Below, piece by piece: positions 17,343-31,828 of a stretch of 64,000 bases of DNA; position 1 is the stretch's first letter, and each line of letters begins with the position of its first letter. The notes under the pieces were generated by a model. It made no database searches and was not told the DNA's origin. It worked only from the letters and a program-made list of their open reading frames with translations. The position numbers were made by a program, and so were the translations under genes. Origin of the DNA: Mycobacterium sp. DL440 (GTDB lineage: Bacteria; Actinomycetota; Actinomycetes; Mycobacteriales; Mycobacteriaceae); contig NZ_CP050191.1 of NCBI RefSeq assembly GCF_011745145.1, forward strand, positions 4,942,225 to 5,006,224. The letters are read 5' to 3'.

Positions 17343-19232
17343 TTAGTCCGTCTCGTCGGGGAACGAGTTCGCGATCTTCCCGGTGCGCAGGCTGCCGTCC
17401 AGGTACGCGGAGCGGCAGGCCCGCCGGCCGATCTTGCCGCTGGAGGTACGGGGGACGGCGCCGGCCGCGGTCAGCAGCACGTCGCGCACGGTGACACCGT
17501 GGCGAACGGCGATCGCCGCGCGGATGTCATCGGTGATCGGGCCGACTTCGAGCTTGTGGGAGCCGGGTGCACGCTCGGCGACGATGACCAGCTGCTCGGA
17601 GCTGTCGTCGTCGTCACGGTGCAGACCCGCGTGCGCGTTCTCGAACACCTCGTCGGGCAGCTGGTTGGCCGGCACCGAGAAGGCCGCCACGTAGCCGGTA
17701 CGCAGCGCCTTGCTGGCTTCCTGCGCCGAGTACTCCAGGTCCTGCGGGTAGTGGTTGCGGCCGTCGATGATGACCAGGTCCTTCACGCGGCCGGTGATGT
17801 AGAGGTCACCGTCGTAGAAGGCGCCGAAATCGCCGGTGCGGACCCAGGTGGCATCGTCTTCAGCGCCCTCGGCGTGTGACGGGCTGGTCCGCGATTTGAG
17901 GGTGTTCTGGAAAACCTCAATCGACTCTTCGGGCTTACCCCAGTATCCGGTGCCCATGTTCTGGCCGCTCATCCAGATCTCGCCGACCTGGCCGTCGGGC
18001 AGCTCGGTCGCGCTCTCGGCGTCCACGATGACGGCCCACTCGGAGACGCCGACCCGGCCGGCCGAGGCTTGGGCCACCGCCTTGACCGAATCGCCGTCCA
18101 CCTCGACGATGCGACCGCTGTTGAGCTCGTCGCGGTCGACGTAGATGATCTTCGGCTCTTCGGCGGCTGGTGTGGTCGACACCATCAACGTTGCCTCGGC
18201 CAGACCGTAGGACGGTTTGATGGCCTTGGCCGGGAAGCCGAACGGGCTGAACGCCTCGTTGAACCGACGCACGGTGGCCGCCGAGATCGGCTCGCTGCCG
18301 TTGAGCACGGCCTTGACATTGGACAGGTCCAGCGCCTCACCATCCTTGGGGACACCCCGAGCTGCCGCATGGTCGAACGCGAAGTTCGGGGCCACCGAGA
18401 TGACACCGCCGATGTCGCCTTCCTTGCGGGCCATCTCCCGGATCCAGCGCTCGGGCCGGCGCACGAAGGCGGCCGGAGTCATGAAGGTGAAGTAGTGGCC
18501 GATCATCGGGGCGATCAGCCCGGTGACCAGACCCATGTCGTGGAAGAACGGCAGCCAGGACAGGCCGCGGTCGCCCTCCTCACCTTCGAGCGCCTCGACG
18601 ATCTGCACCACGTTGGTGGCCATGTTCAGGTGGGTGATCTGCACACCGGTCGGGATCCGGGTCGATCCGGAGGTGTACTGGAGGTAGGCGATGGTGCTCT
18701 CGTCGACGTCCTCGAAGTGGACCCAGGTGGCGGCGACGTCGTCGGGCACGGCGTCGACGGCGATGACCCGGGGGCGCTGGTTGGCCGGCCGGCTGCGGAA
18801 GAATTTGCGGACGCCCTCGGCGGCATCGGTGGTGGTCAGGATCGCCGACGGGTGGCAGTCGTCCAGCACCGCATGTAGGCGGCCGACGTGTCCGGGCTCG
18901 GACGGGTCGAACAGCGGCACCGCGACGCGGCCGGCGTAGAGCGCGCCGAAGAAGGCGACGAGGTAGTCGAGGTTCTGCGGGCACAGAATGGCGACGCGGT
19001 CACCGGGCTGGGTGACCTGCTGAAGCCGGGCGGCCACCGCCTTGTTGCGGGCGCTGAACTGGGCCCAGGTCAGGTCGCGGGCGACGCCGTCACGTTCGGT
19101 CGAGAAGTCCAGGAAACGGTATGCCAGCTTGTCAGCACGAACCCTGGCCCAACGCTCGACGTGCTCGACGATGCTGGCGCCGTCAGGGAACTTGATCTGA
19201 CCGTCCTTGATGAACGGATTGATGAACGGCAT
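17343..19232 (-). CDS. fadD32: FadD32, long-chain fatty acyl-AMP ligase
   Basis: A 629-residue adenylate-forming enzyme. It activates meromycolic acids as acyl-adenylates and loads them on the N-terminal ACP of Pks13. The P-loop-like motif is [19 protein letters not shown], and the FAAL-type signature regions [11 protein letters not shown] and [12 protein letters not shown] follow. The C-terminal hinge region reads [20 protein letters not shown]. The start is ATG 19232 ([11 protein letters not shown]), preceded by AGGAGA; frames extending further upstream lack a site and do not resemble the family. Length equals the known FadD32 proteins. It heads the fadD32-pks13-accD4 transcription unit and has a 253-base upstream gap that should carry the promoter. 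Confidence 0.97.
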   Translation of the reverse strand: MPFINPFIKDGQIKFPDGASIVEHVERWARVRADKLAYRFLDFSTERDGVARDLTWAQFSARNKAVAARLQQVTQPGDRVAILCPQNLDYLVAFFGALYAGRVAVPLFDPSEPGHVGRLHAVLDDCHPSAILTTTDAAEGVRKFFRSRPANQRPRVIAVDAVPDDVAATWVHFEDVDESTIAYLQYTSGSTRIPTGVQITHLNMATNVVQIVEALEGEEGDRGLSWLPFFHDMGLVTGLIAPMIGHYFTFMTPAAFVRRPERWIREMARKEGDIGGVISVAPNFAFDHAAARGVPKDGEALDLSNVKAVLNGSEPISAATVRRFNEAFSPFGFPAKAIKPSYGLAEATLMVSTTPAAEEPKIIYVDRDELNSGRIVEVDGDSVKAVAQASAGRVGVSEWAVIVDAESATELPDGQVGEIWMSGQNMGTGYWGKPEESIEVFQNTLKSRTSPSHAEGAEDDATWVRTGDFGAFYDGDLYITGRVKDLVIIDGRNHYPQDLEYSAQEASKALRTGYVAAFSVPANQLPDEVFENAHAGLHRDDDDSSEQLVIVAERAPGSHKLEVGPITDDIRAAIAVRHGVTVRDVLLTAAGAVPRTSSGKIGRRACRSAYLDGSLRTGKIANSFPDETD

Positions 19233-19426
19233 TAAAAATCTCCTGTCAGAGCCGTACTCGTCGCGTTGTCGCACGTCACTGCCCGTGCGTCGCAGCCACT
19301 CGGCGGCCGATACGTACCCAAACCCGACGATCGTACCGGGCTCGCCGATCCATGCCACGAATCAGCTGACGGCTCTATCTAACCCACTACTCGCGCACGA
19401 AGCTCTTATTTTTCTCTTAATGTTAA

Positions 19427-19443
19427 GGGACCGTGACGGTCCC
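19427..19443 (-). terminator. Short perfect hairpin after the cutinase-like gene
   Basis: GGGACCGTGACGGTCCC is a perfect 8-bp inverted repeat around one base, 42 bases past the minus-strand stop of the cutinase-like gene. On the minus strand it is followed by an AT-rich run (TTAACATTAAGAGAAAAAT). That run would also place AT-rich DNA upstream of fadD32, so the same stretch may contribute to the fadD32 promoter. Confidence 0.5.
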
Positions 19444-19485
19444 GGCCAAATCCGACGCGCGATTGATGCCTTTGACCCGTCCCGG

Positions 19486-20499
19486 TTACCCGTGCTTCGG
19501 ATGCGGCGCGTTGTCCACCAGGTCTTTGGTCCAGCTCAGCGTCCACTGCGTGGCGGTTTGTCCGTTCTCCACCCAGAACTGCGGGGTGTTGTACAAGGCG
19601 TGCACCGGACCGGCCGCACTGCCGGTCAGCGTCTCCAGCGTCTTGGGCAGGTTGAAGATCGAGAACGCCTCCTCCGGCGCCGAGCAGATCAGATCTCCCT
19701 TGCCGCAGATCTGATTCGTCCGGTCGTTGAGCGCCCCGAAGCCGCCCTGCCGCGGACCTGTCATGGTCAGGCCCATCTCGGACAGCACCGGCAACTCGTG
19801 CAGCGTAATCTCGGCACCCTGGCCGGGCGGGTTGGGGCCGACGTCCTGCCCGACGCCGAACTGGCGGCGGCCGTCGGCGATCAACGTCACGCCCAGCACC
19901 AGATCCTCGTCCACCGGGCCGCGACCGTTGCCGATATCGCTGGCCAGGTCCCCGCCGATCACCGCGCCCTGCGAGAACCCGGCGATCACGTAACTGGTGA
20001 GTGGGCACCGGTCGTTCATGTCCGTCAACGCCTTGACCGCGGCGCGCTTTCCCTCCGCGCGGCTGTCGTTGTAGGACATCTGCTTGTCGGCGGAGAACGG
20101 GTTATGGAACTGCGCGGTGTAGGGCACCGTGTACACCTCGAGGCGGTCCGTCCCGAACTGCTCGGCCATCGGCCGGCTGACATTCGACATCAGCGACAGC
20201 GGGAACTGCGTCGGGTTGAACGGGTCGTCCTGCGGCGAGGACTCCCAGGTGCCGGGGATCGAGAGCAACATCACGTCGGGGCAGTCGGCGGACTGGTACT
20301 CCGGGCGCGGCTTACGCGTCCCCGACGGGCCCGGCACTCCGGCCGGAGGCTGGGCCGACGGCGGTGCCGACGGGGTTTCGGGACGACGCATCACGATCAC
20401 CACGATCGTCACCACCAGCACCACCACGAGTGCCATCGCCGCGGCGGCGATCAGGGCCAGGATGCGGTGCCGCTTCCTGCGGCCGGCATTTTTTGCCAT
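19486..20499 (-). CDS. culp6: Cutinase-like envelope lipase/thioesterase (Rv3802c, Culp6)
   Basis: A 337-residue alpha/beta hydrolase of the cutinase family, anchored by an N-terminal membrane helix (about residues 13-36) after a basic [10 protein letters not shown] start. A Pro-rich linker leads to the hydrolase domain. The nucleophile is Ser176 in AGFSQGAV. Asp269 (CGKGDLIC) and His300 (GPVHALYN) complete a triad at the spacing expected for this protein. Cysteine pairs typical of cutinases are present. The M. tuberculosis protein has phospholipase and thioesterase activity and is essential, with a proposed role in the mycolate membrane. It lies between the antigen 85 genes and fadD32, as in other mycobacteria, although a DUF732 lipoprotein gene is interposed here. 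Length matches the family (336 aa in M. tuberculosis). Confidence 0.94.
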   Translation of the reverse strand: MAKNAGRRKRHRILALIAAAAMALVVVLVVTIVVIVMRRPETPSAPPSAQPPAGVPGPSGTRKPRPEYQSADCPDVMLLSIPGTWESSPQDDPFNPTQFPLSLMSNVSRPMAEQFGTDRLEVYTVPYTAQFHNPFSADKQMSYNDSRAEGKRAAVKALTDMNDRCPLTSYVIAGFSQGAVIGGDLASDIGNGRGPVDEDLVLGVTLIADGRRQFGVGQDVGPNPPGQGAEITLHELPVLSEMGLTMTGPRQGGFGALNDRTNQICGKGDLICSAPEEAFSIFNLPKTLETLTGSAAGPVHALYNTPQFWVENGQTATQWTLSWTKDLVDNAPHPKHG

Positions 20500-20541
20500 G
20501 GGTTACTCGGGCTCCTCGCGTGCGGTGCAGTGATCTGCTTC

Positions 20542-20988
20542 TCAGCAGAGATGTTCGGTGGCGATACGGATGTAATCGGTGGCGGCGGCGTCGATCTCGC
20601 CGGAGGTCGGGCTTTCCGAGGTATGGGCGGCCCGGACATCGCTGCGCACCAGCGGTAGGACGAAATCCCGCACGGCCTGGTCGTTCAGCTTGGCGGCGTG
20701 GGCCTGGCACACATACGACCCGATCGACAGCGCCAGCAGCTCACTGGAGGGACTGATGCCCGTGGCCTTGAGCTCATCGAGATAAGTGTGCTGCTGCGAC
20801 GTGATGGCCAGCGCACCGGAGCGGCGTGGGAGGGGCTCCGCGGACACCGCCTGCGGCTGCGCACCGTTGACCTGTGACGTCGGCAGGGCCAGTGGCGCCA
20901 TGATGTCGCTGCCCGCATCGCACGCCGTCAGCAACGACGCAGCGGACACCGCTACCACCAGGGTGGCTGACCGTACCGTGTGCTGCAC
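20542..20988 (-). CDS. DUF732-type secreted lipoprotein
   Basis: A 148-residue protein from GTG 20988, which has GGTGGAAG just upstream; a longer frame exists but has no site. It begins with a short basic stretch and a hydrophobic segment ending in the lipobox LLTAC, so the mature protein should be lipid-anchored at the cysteine. The C-terminal half fits the mycobacterial DUF732 family: a helical domain beginning HTYLDELKATGISP, with one internal and one terminal cysteine (SYVCQAH and the last residue). The function of the family is unknown. The gene sits between fbpD and the cutinase-like lipase, genes that are adjacent in M. tuberculosis, so it is a local addition to the mycolyltransferase cluster. 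Confidence 0.78.
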   Translation of the reverse strand: MQHTVRSATLVVAVSAASLLTACDAGSDIMAPLALPTSQVNGAQPQAVSAEPLPRRSGALAITSQQHTYLDELKATGISPSSELLALSIGSYVCQAHAAKLNDQAVRDFVLPLVRSDVRAAHTSESPTSGEIDAAATDYIRIATEHLC

Positions 20989-21063
20989 GCTTCCACCGTA
21001 CCGGCTGGTGAAAAGTGTCCCGGCGCAGCTGATTCTGGTCATTCCGGCGGACCGCCCGGACGG

Positions 21064-21978
21064 TTACTTGATGGTCGCGACCAGTTCGCCCGACATTTGC
21101 GCCAGCTGCGGGGCCCAGCTACCCCAGTCATGCTGGCCGCCGGCGGGCATGTCGAAGTGCCCATTGCTACCGCCGACGCTGCGGTAGTGCTGGTAGAAGG
21201 ATCGGTTGCTGCCCTGGGCAAGATCGCATACACCGATCATCGCGGCCGGGTCGCTGCAAGTGAGCGCGCCGGGGCTGTACACCCACAACCGGGTGTTGGC
21301 GTCAGCCAGCAGCTGCACGTGCACGTCGGGGTCATGCCACTTCCAGCGGCCCAGCTGTGGGGCACCCCACATGCCGTAGCTGTCCACCCCGCCGAACTGC
21401 GCCATGCCTGCGGTGATCGCGCCGTTGAGGGTGGTGGCCGACGGGGTCAGGAAGCCCGACAGTGACCCGGCGAAGCGGAACCGGTCGGGATGGAACGCGG
21501 CCATCGTCAGCGCGCCGGTGCCGCCCTGTGAGGCTCCGACGATCCCGTGCCCGCCCGGGGCCAGACCCTTGTTGGCGGCCAGCCAGTCCGGCAGCTCGGC
21601 GGACAGGAACGTCTCCCACTGCTTGCTGCCGTCCTGTTCCCAGTTGGTGTAGAGGCTCCAGGCGCCACCGGCCGGGGCTGCCACCGAGATTCCGCGACCG
21701 GCCAGGGTGCTCATCGCGTGACCGGCGTTGACCCAGTTGCTGACGTCAGGGGCCGCGTTGAACGCGTCGAGCAGAAACACCGCATGCGGGCCACCGCCCT
21801 GGAACGCCACCGGGATGTCGCGGCCCATCGCCGCCGACGGGACCATCAGGTATTCGACACCATCGGCCCGGGCCGGCGCGCCCGTCGTCGCGGACACGGC
21901 CCACAGGGCGGCGCCGAGCACCGGGGCCAACAGGGCCAGCAGCATCGCCCGCATCAGACTCAACGCACGCCTCATCAT
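21064..21978 (-). CDS. fbpD: FbpD (MPT51-type), antigen 85-related secreted protein
   Basis: A 304-residue antigen 85-fold protein with an N-terminal signal peptide (hydrophobic residues about 8-30, likely cleaved near APARA-DG). Start ATG 21978 follows AGGAGAGG. Conserved parts include VEYLMVPSAAMGRDIPVAF, WETFLSAELPDWLAANKG and YRSVGGSNGHFDMP. The M. tuberculosis protein MPT51 is described as lacking the mycolyltransferase triad and binding fibronectin and sugars. Here the nucleophile elbow reads GASQGG with Ser150, and His283 in GQHDWGSW sits where antigen 85 has its catalytic histidine. The acid residue cannot be assigned. It is 82 bases upstream of the DUF732 gene, and 211 bases separate it from fbpA. 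Confidence 0.9.
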   Translation of the reverse strand: MMRRALSLMRAMLLALLAPVLGAALWAVSATTGAPARADGVEYLMVPSAAMGRDIPVAFQGGGPHAVFLLDAFNAAPDVSNWVNAGHAMSTLAGRGISVAAPAGGAWSLYTNWEQDGSKQWETFLSAELPDWLAANKGLAPGGHGIVGASQGGTGALTMAAFHPDRFRFAGSLSGFLTPSATTLNGAITAGMAQFGGVDSYGMWGAPQLGRWKWHDPDVHVQLLADANTRLWVYSPGALTCSDPAAMIGVCDLAQGSNRSFYQHYRSVGGSNGHFDMPAGGQHDWGSWAPQLAQMSGELVATIK

Positions 21979-22121
21979 CAACCTCTCCTGCTGCCTGCCG
22001 GACGTAACTGTGCCCTACACATCTGGGCCCACCGCACACGTAACCCGCGTTGTAGTGAACCACATCGACCTCACAGCCGGGGGGCCAAACGCCCGACCGC
22101 GGCAGGACCCGGAAACGACTG

Positions 22122-22153
22122 ACGGCGGCGACCCCGTTGGGGATCGCCGCCGT
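22122..22153 (-). terminator. Strong hairpin terminator after fbpA
   Basis: ACGGCGGCGACCCC and GGGGATCGCCGCCGT pair over 14 bp with a single bulged A and a 3-base loop. The hairpin lies 40 bases past the fbpA stop, between fbpA and fbpD. Its stability suggests that fbpA is transcribed separately from fbpD and the genes after it. Confidence 0.7.
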
Positions 22154-22192
22154 CTTCCGTGTCTCACCTAGGAGGCGTTACCTGCCGTCCGC

Positions 22193-23233
<1,041 letters not shown>

Positions 23234-23326
23234 TCAGGACCGACGTAAGCGGCTCACGTGCTCGTGTAGTCAACCACACGAATGCGTGATGCTTCTCCTC
23301 AGCAGTTGTCGTCCCTGATCGCTCCC

Positions 23327-23615
23327 TCAGCCGTTGATTGTCGCGATCAGGTCTGGTTTCAGGGCCTGCAACCGAGCCGCCCAGTACGGCCAGGCATCGT
23401 TGCCCGCCGGGGGGAAGTGAAAGCTCACGTTGCTGCCGCCCGCCTTGCCGTAGGCAGCCTGAAAGTCTTTGTTGCTCTTGATCGCCAGCGTTTCCAGGCT
23501 GCTGGCACTCATTACGCGGTTCGAGCCGTTTCCGGTCGTGGAGACCTGCTGGTCGGCAGCCAGGTACGACGGCAGCCCCGGTGTGAGGAACGTCTCCCAT
23601 TTATAGGTGTAGGTC
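23327..23615 (-). pseudogene. Deleted antigen 85 (fbp) relic
   Basis: The minus-strand frame encodes [19 protein letters not shown], clearly the antigen 85 sequence ahead of the catalytic core. Then, after TTGNGSNRVMS, it passes directly to the C-terminal end (KDFQAAYGKAGGSNVSFHFPP and WPYWAARLQALKPDL). The intervening roughly 100 residues, with the nucleophile serine and catalytic glutamate, are missing, and the catalytic histidine position reads Asp (GNDAW). Upstream of 23615 the frame has no signal peptide or N-terminal domain. Only one stop, at 23327, ends it, so the remaining 95 or so codons have stayed open. It resembles FbpC slightly more than FbpA by eye ([12 protein letters not shown]). 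It is likely a decayed tandem duplicate of fbpA. Confidence 0.85.
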
Positions 23616-23802
23616 TGTGCCAACGCGGCCGTGGCCGTCGGCAGCCGCCGGCCCCAAGGGCCCATGCCGGAAACACCACAGGTCAGCATTGGTTTCTCGT
23701 ACCGTCCGTTCAAGATCGATCACGCGGTCTCGTCTGGGTATCGGCGCCGCCCGGCCAGGCGTTACCGAATACACAGAATCCGGTCCTACGACCTCGCCCC
23801 CG

Positions 23803-25845
23803 CTACGGTCCGGTGGCGGGCATCCCCGTGTACGGCGGGTTCTTCGGCTCGGGGAGCGGCAGGCCGCATCGCTTCAACTCATAGAGCGGCACGCGGTCGA
23901 TCCGGTACTTGGTGAACTCGTACGCGTGCGCCAGGTTGGACAGGAACCGCCGCGGGTTCATCTCTCCGCGCACCGAGTTCAGCATCGACTCGGTGGCCGG
24001 GCAATCCAGTGCCGCCTTCGCCTGCGAGATCCAGTCCTCGTCCAGGTAGGGCGGGATCCACTGTTTGGTCTTGAGGAACGGCCCTTCGGCGACGGCCCAG
24101 TCCGGGAACAGGTTCTTGTCGTGGCCGATGCGGCCGTCGGTCAGCCGTTGGGTGTGCATCGCCAGCGGGTTCGTCAGGCCGATCTGGTCGATGACCCGCA
24201 CGTCGAGCCCGACGTTCATGCCCAGCATGCCCATGTTGGTGAAGAACACCGTGTGCGGGGTTTCCAGCGCCCGACGGGCTTCCGGGGTGAGGTCGGGCGG
24301 CGGCGGATAGGCGGGGACGACGTCCCACTGGTCGTAGTTGCCGGACGGCAACAGCAGCGCCCCGTCGGGGGTGTTGTTGATCGCGGTCAGCACCGCACGC
24401 ATGCGCGGATAGTCCAGGTAGTCGGCGGCGGTCAGCGGGTGCGCATGGCCGGTGGCCTGCGAGTAGAACCGGCGCTCGTCGACGATGCCGGTGTAGGTGA
24501 CGCGGGTGCCGTCGGCCCCCAGCCCCGACGAGTTGGCGGCCCAGATCGACCAGCCCACCACCGAGGCCCACAGCACGCTGGTGGCCGCGGCCAGCAGGTA
24601 ACCCGTCTCGCGGGTGAACCTGGTGCCGTCGGGTAGCACGACCGGAATGACCGCGACGGGCATCAGCAGGCAGAACAGCGGGGTCAGCAACACCCGGCCG
24701 TGCATGAAGTCACCGCCCTGCCGCACCCAGTAGATACCCTGCAGCATCCCACTGGCGAACATGAAAAGCACTACCGCGGCGGGACTTTGGACGGTGCGGG
24801 CCAGCCAGCCGTAGCCGCGGGGCACCTGATGGCGCACCCACCACGGCCGGGTCCGCGTGGTCAGCAACACCGCACCGAGTGCGGCCAGCAGCAGCACCGG
24901 CACCCACAGCAGGTAGGGGTGGTTGAAATTGGCGAGGTAGGTCAGGCCCTGGGACCACTTGGACCCCGAGGCGTCCTTGGCCACCGCGGTGCCCGGCACC
25001 AACAGCCCGTAGTAACCCATCCGGAAGATCTGGTAGGCGACCGGCAGCAGTCCACCGGCCACGACGATCAGGACCCGGCGCCGCCAACCGCGCGCCGCGA
25101 TCAGCATCATGACCAGTGCGCCGCCGCCGATCAACGCCAGCTCGGGGCGGATCAGCACGCTCAGGCCGGCAAGCGCGGCCAGCGCTCCCTCGAAGTACTT
25201 GCTGGACGCCGGATTCGGTGCAGCCTTGGGTGTCCCGCGCCGCGGTGCCGGAGCCGCACGCAGAGCCTGCGACCAGCACACCAACATCCACCACAGCAGC
25301 CCCAGATAGGCCAGGACCAAACCGTTTTCGAGCCCTGAGGTGGCGAAGTCGCGGGCCGGCGGAACGGCGATGTAGACCAGCGCGCCGGCGGGCAGCAGCA
25401 GAGCCCGCCGGCCCTGCAGGCTGGGGGCATACAACCGGCCGGTGCCGAGCATCGCCAGGACGACCCCGAGCACGCTCAGCGTCAACGCAAAGGCCAGCGC
25501 CACGTACTCCATCCGGACCGGACCGCCGAGCCACGCGCCCAGCGCGACCAGATAGGTCCACACGGTGGAGGTGTTGGCCTCGATCCGCTCACCCGCATTG
25601 AAGACGGGACCGTTGCCCGCCATCAGGTTTCGCACCGTCCGCAGCACGATCAGGCCGTCGTCGGCGATCCAGCGGCGCTGCCAGGCGCCCCAGCCGAACA
25701 GCCCGGCCACCACGACCACGCTCACCCACAGGCTGACCCGCACCGAGACGTCGTAGGGAAACACCGGCCACCGCGCCAACCGGGCACCCACGCCACCGGC
25801 CAGGCGGCGCAGCGTAATCCGGTCAGCTGAAGTAGATGGCTGCAC
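23803..25845 (-). CDS. aftB: AftB, terminal beta-(1,2)-arabinofuranosyltransferase
   Basis: A 680-residue GT-C membrane glycosyltransferase. AftB adds the terminal beta-1,2 arabinofuranose residues of arabinogalactan and lipoarabinomannan, using decaprenyl-phospho-arabinose on the periplasmic face. The first membrane helix (VSLWVSVVVVAGLFGWGAW) is followed by the acidic catalytic loop RRWIADDGLIVLRTVRN, whose DD pair is the GT-C signature. About ten membrane helices follow, then a C-terminal periplasmic domain ending in YELKRCGLPLPEPKN. The start ATG at 25845 overlaps the end of ubiA by 23 bases; a shorter start near VRVSLWV is possible. It is the last gene of the glf-glfT2-PAP2-ubiA-aftB operon, next to the ubiA product that helps make its donor substrate. 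Confidence 0.94.
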   Translation of the reverse strand: MQPSTSADRITLRRLAGGVGARLARWPVFPYDVSVRVSLWVSVVVVAGLFGWGAWQRRWIADDGLIVLRTVRNLMAGNGPVFNAGERIEANTSTVWTYLVALGAWLGGPVRMEYVALAFALTLSVLGVVLAMLGTGRLYAPSLQGRRALLLPAGALVYIAVPPARDFATSGLENGLVLAYLGLLWWMLVCWSQALRAAPAPRRGTPKAAPNPASSKYFEGALAALAGLSVLIRPELALIGGGALVMMLIAARGWRRRVLIVVAGGLLPVAYQIFRMGYYGLLVPGTAVAKDASGSKWSQGLTYLANFNHPYLLWVPVLLLAALGAVLLTTRTRPWWVRHQVPRGYGWLARTVQSPAAVVLFMFASGMLQGIYWVRQGGDFMHGRVLLTPLFCLLMPVAVIPVVLPDGTRFTRETGYLLAAATSVLWASVVGWSIWAANSSGLGADGTRVTYTGIVDERRFYSQATGHAHPLTAADYLDYPRMRAVLTAINNTPDGALLLPSGNYDQWDVVPAYPPPPDLTPEARRALETPHTVFFTNMGMLGMNVGLDVRVIDQIGLTNPLAMHTQRLTDGRIGHDKNLFPDWAVAEGPFLKTKQWIPPYLDEDWISQAKAALDCPATESMLNSVRGEMNPRRFLSNLAHAYEFTKYRIDRVPLYELKRCGLPLPEPKNPPYTGMPATGP

Positions 25846-26764
25846 CGATGGTTCCGATCCAGGCCAGGAACAGGATCTGCAGCACTCGGTCTTTCAGCGC
25901 AATCTCCTCAGGCTCACCGGCGATGCCACCGTCGATGTCAACCGCATAGCGCAGGATCGCGACGGTGAACGGAACCATCGTGATCGCGTACCACGATGCG
26001 TCCTGGCCGTCGAGACCCAAGGCGTCGTTGGCACTGTCGCGCCCGAACGCCCACAGGCCGTAGCAGAGCACCATCGCAGTGGCCGACAGTGTCCAGACGA
26101 ACCGTAGATAGGTGCTGGTGTAGCTCTCCAGCGACTTGCGGATCTTGGCCCCGGTCCGCTCGGCCAACTGCAGTTCCGCATACCGCTTACCGGCCGCCAT
26201 GAACAGCGAGCCGAAGGCCATCACCAGCAGGAACCATTGCGACAGTGGGATATCGGCAGCCACACCACCGGCGATGGCGCGGATCAGGAATCCCGAGGAA
26301 ACGATGCAGATGTCGAGCACGGCCTGGTGTTTGAGGCCGAAGCAGTACGCGAGCTGGATGGCGATGTACACCGCCATCACCAGCGCCAGAGCCGGGGTCA
26401 GCAGCCACGAGATGCCCAGCGACGCCACGGCCAGAACGACGGCCAGCGTGTAGGCCATCCACTCCGGCACCACCCCGGCAGCGATCGGCCGGAACCGTTT
26501 CGTCGGATGGGCGCGGTCGGCCTCGACGTCACGGGCATCGTTGATCAGATAGATCGACGACGCGGCCAGACAGAACGCCACGAACGCGATCGACACCTTG
26601 TAGGCGAGGTCGCCGTAGTCGTACTGGATGCCGCTGCCGACCGCGGCCAACGGGGCGGCCAGGACGAGCAGGTTCTTGATCCACTGGCGCGGACGGACAG
26701 CCTTGATCAGCCCCGCGGCCAGATTCTTCGGCGGGCCTACCTCCGGCAGCACTTCCTCACTCAT
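25823..26764 (-). CDS. ubiA: UbiA, decaprenyl-phosphate phosphoribosyltransferase
   Basis: A 313-residue UbiA-superfamily membrane enzyme (Rv3806c). It transfers 5-phosphoribose from PRPP to decaprenyl phosphate, the first committed step to decaprenyl-phospho-arabinose, the donor for the Emb and Aft enzymes. Eight or nine membrane helices are evident. The prenyl-phosphate/metal motif is NDARDVEADRAHPTKRFRP (about residues 74-92), the NDxxDxxxD form, and the second acidic region follows the fifth helix. The ATG start overlaps the stop of the PAP2 gene (ATGA), so the synthase and the likely next-step phosphatase are translationally coupled. Confidence 0.95.
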   Translation of the reverse strand: MSEEVLPEVGPPKNLAAGLIKAVRPRQWIKNLLVLAAPLAAVGSGIQYDYGDLAYKVSIAFVAFCLAASSIYLINDARDVEADRAHPTKRFRPIAAGVVPEWMAYTLAVVLAVASLGISWLLTPALALVMAVYIAIQLAYCFGLKHQAVLDICIVSSGFLIRAIAGGVAADIPLSQWFLLVMAFGSLFMAAGKRYAELQLAERTGAKIRKSLESYTSTYLRFVWTLSATAMVLCYGLWAFGRDSANDALGLDGQDASWYAITMVPFTVAILRYAVDIDGGIAGEPEEIALKDRVLQILFLAWIGTIGAAIYFS

Positions 26765-27306
26765 TTGGCCACGGTCTCCTTCGGCCCGACACCGGCAGTT
26801 TTTCCGACCACAGAACCCACGGCTGCTCCGACGGCTGCTCCGACGGCCACGCCGGTGAGCACATCGGTGGGATAGTGCACGCCCAACACCAGACGTGACA
26901 GTGCCATGGGCACCATCAGCACCGCACGCACCGGCAGACCGGTGGTCCGGGCCAGCAGCACCGCTGCTGCGGCGGTCGAGGTGGCATGTGCCGACGGGAA
27001 ACTCAGCCGGCTCGGCGTCCCGACGTTCACAGCGATATCGGGGTGGTGTGGCCGCTCACGGCGCACCACCCGCTTGATCAGGACCGCGGCGGCGTGGGCC
27101 AGGAACGCCCCGGCACCCACCGCCAGCCATGACTTGCGCTTGGCCGGCTGGGCCAGCGCACCGGCGGCGGCGAGCCCGAGCCAACCCAGACTGTGCTCGC
27201 CGAAGTGCGACAGCGCACGCGCGCCGGTCAGGACACCCGGCCGGGTGGCCAGGGCAGACTGCACGGCAACCAACACGGCGTCCTCGCCGCGCGGGGCATC
27301 GGTCAT
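26761..27306 (-). CDS. PAP2-family membrane phosphatase, probable DPPR phosphatase (Rv3807c)
   Basis: A 181-residue membrane protein of the PAP2 (phosphatidic acid phosphatase type 2) superfamily. The three signature blocks are present: KRVVRRERP, PSAHATSTAA and SRLVLGVHYPTDVLTG, with the catalytic histidines in PSAH and VHYPTD. It is the counterpart of Rv3807c, proposed to remove the 5-phosphate from decaprenyl-phosphoryl-phosphoribose made by UbiA. Its place between glfT2 (1 base gap) and ubiA (4-base overlap) supports that. The C-terminus is a Gly/Ala/Val-rich helix with AVGAAVG repeats. Substrate specificity is inferred from context. Confidence 0.9.
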   Translation of the reverse strand: MTDAPRGEDAVLVAVQSALATRPGVLTGARALSHFGEHSLGWLGLAAAGALAQPAKRKSWLAVGAGAFLAHAAAVLIKRVVRRERPHHPDIAVNVGTPSRLSFPSAHATSTAAAAVLLARTTGLPVRAVLMVPMALSRLVLGVHYPTDVLTGVAVGAAVGAAVGSVVGKTAGVGPKETVAK

Positions 27307-27307
27307 G

Positions 27308-31698
<4,391 letters not shown>

Positions 31699-31717
31699 GC
31701 ACAGGCCCGATTAGAAG

Positions 31718-31755
31718 AACGGCACCGCAGAAGCCACCGGCTCTGCGGTGCCGTT
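31718..31755 (+). terminator. Perfect hairpin terminator of erp
   Basis: Fourteen-base arms AACGGCACCGCAGA (31718-31731) and TCTGCGGTGCCGTT (31742-31755) are exact reverse complements around a 10-base loop, 20 bases after the erp stop. A few A/T bases follow but no long U-tract. Confidence 0.75.
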
Positions 31756-31813
31756 GTGTCAAAAAGACGACGCGCCGACCGTGTCGAATCATTAGTAACA
31801 CTAGACCCATACG

Positions 31814-31828
31814 TAACATCAGTCCGTG
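31814..31828 (+). promoter_or_regulatory. Candidate leaderless promoter of the PGRP-type gene
   Basis: TAACAT at 31814-31819 matches the TANNNT -10 pattern and ends 6 bases before GTG 31826. No ribosome-binding site lies upstream, so the transcript probably starts at the GTG. The arrangement is the same as at embA. Confidence 0.6.
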
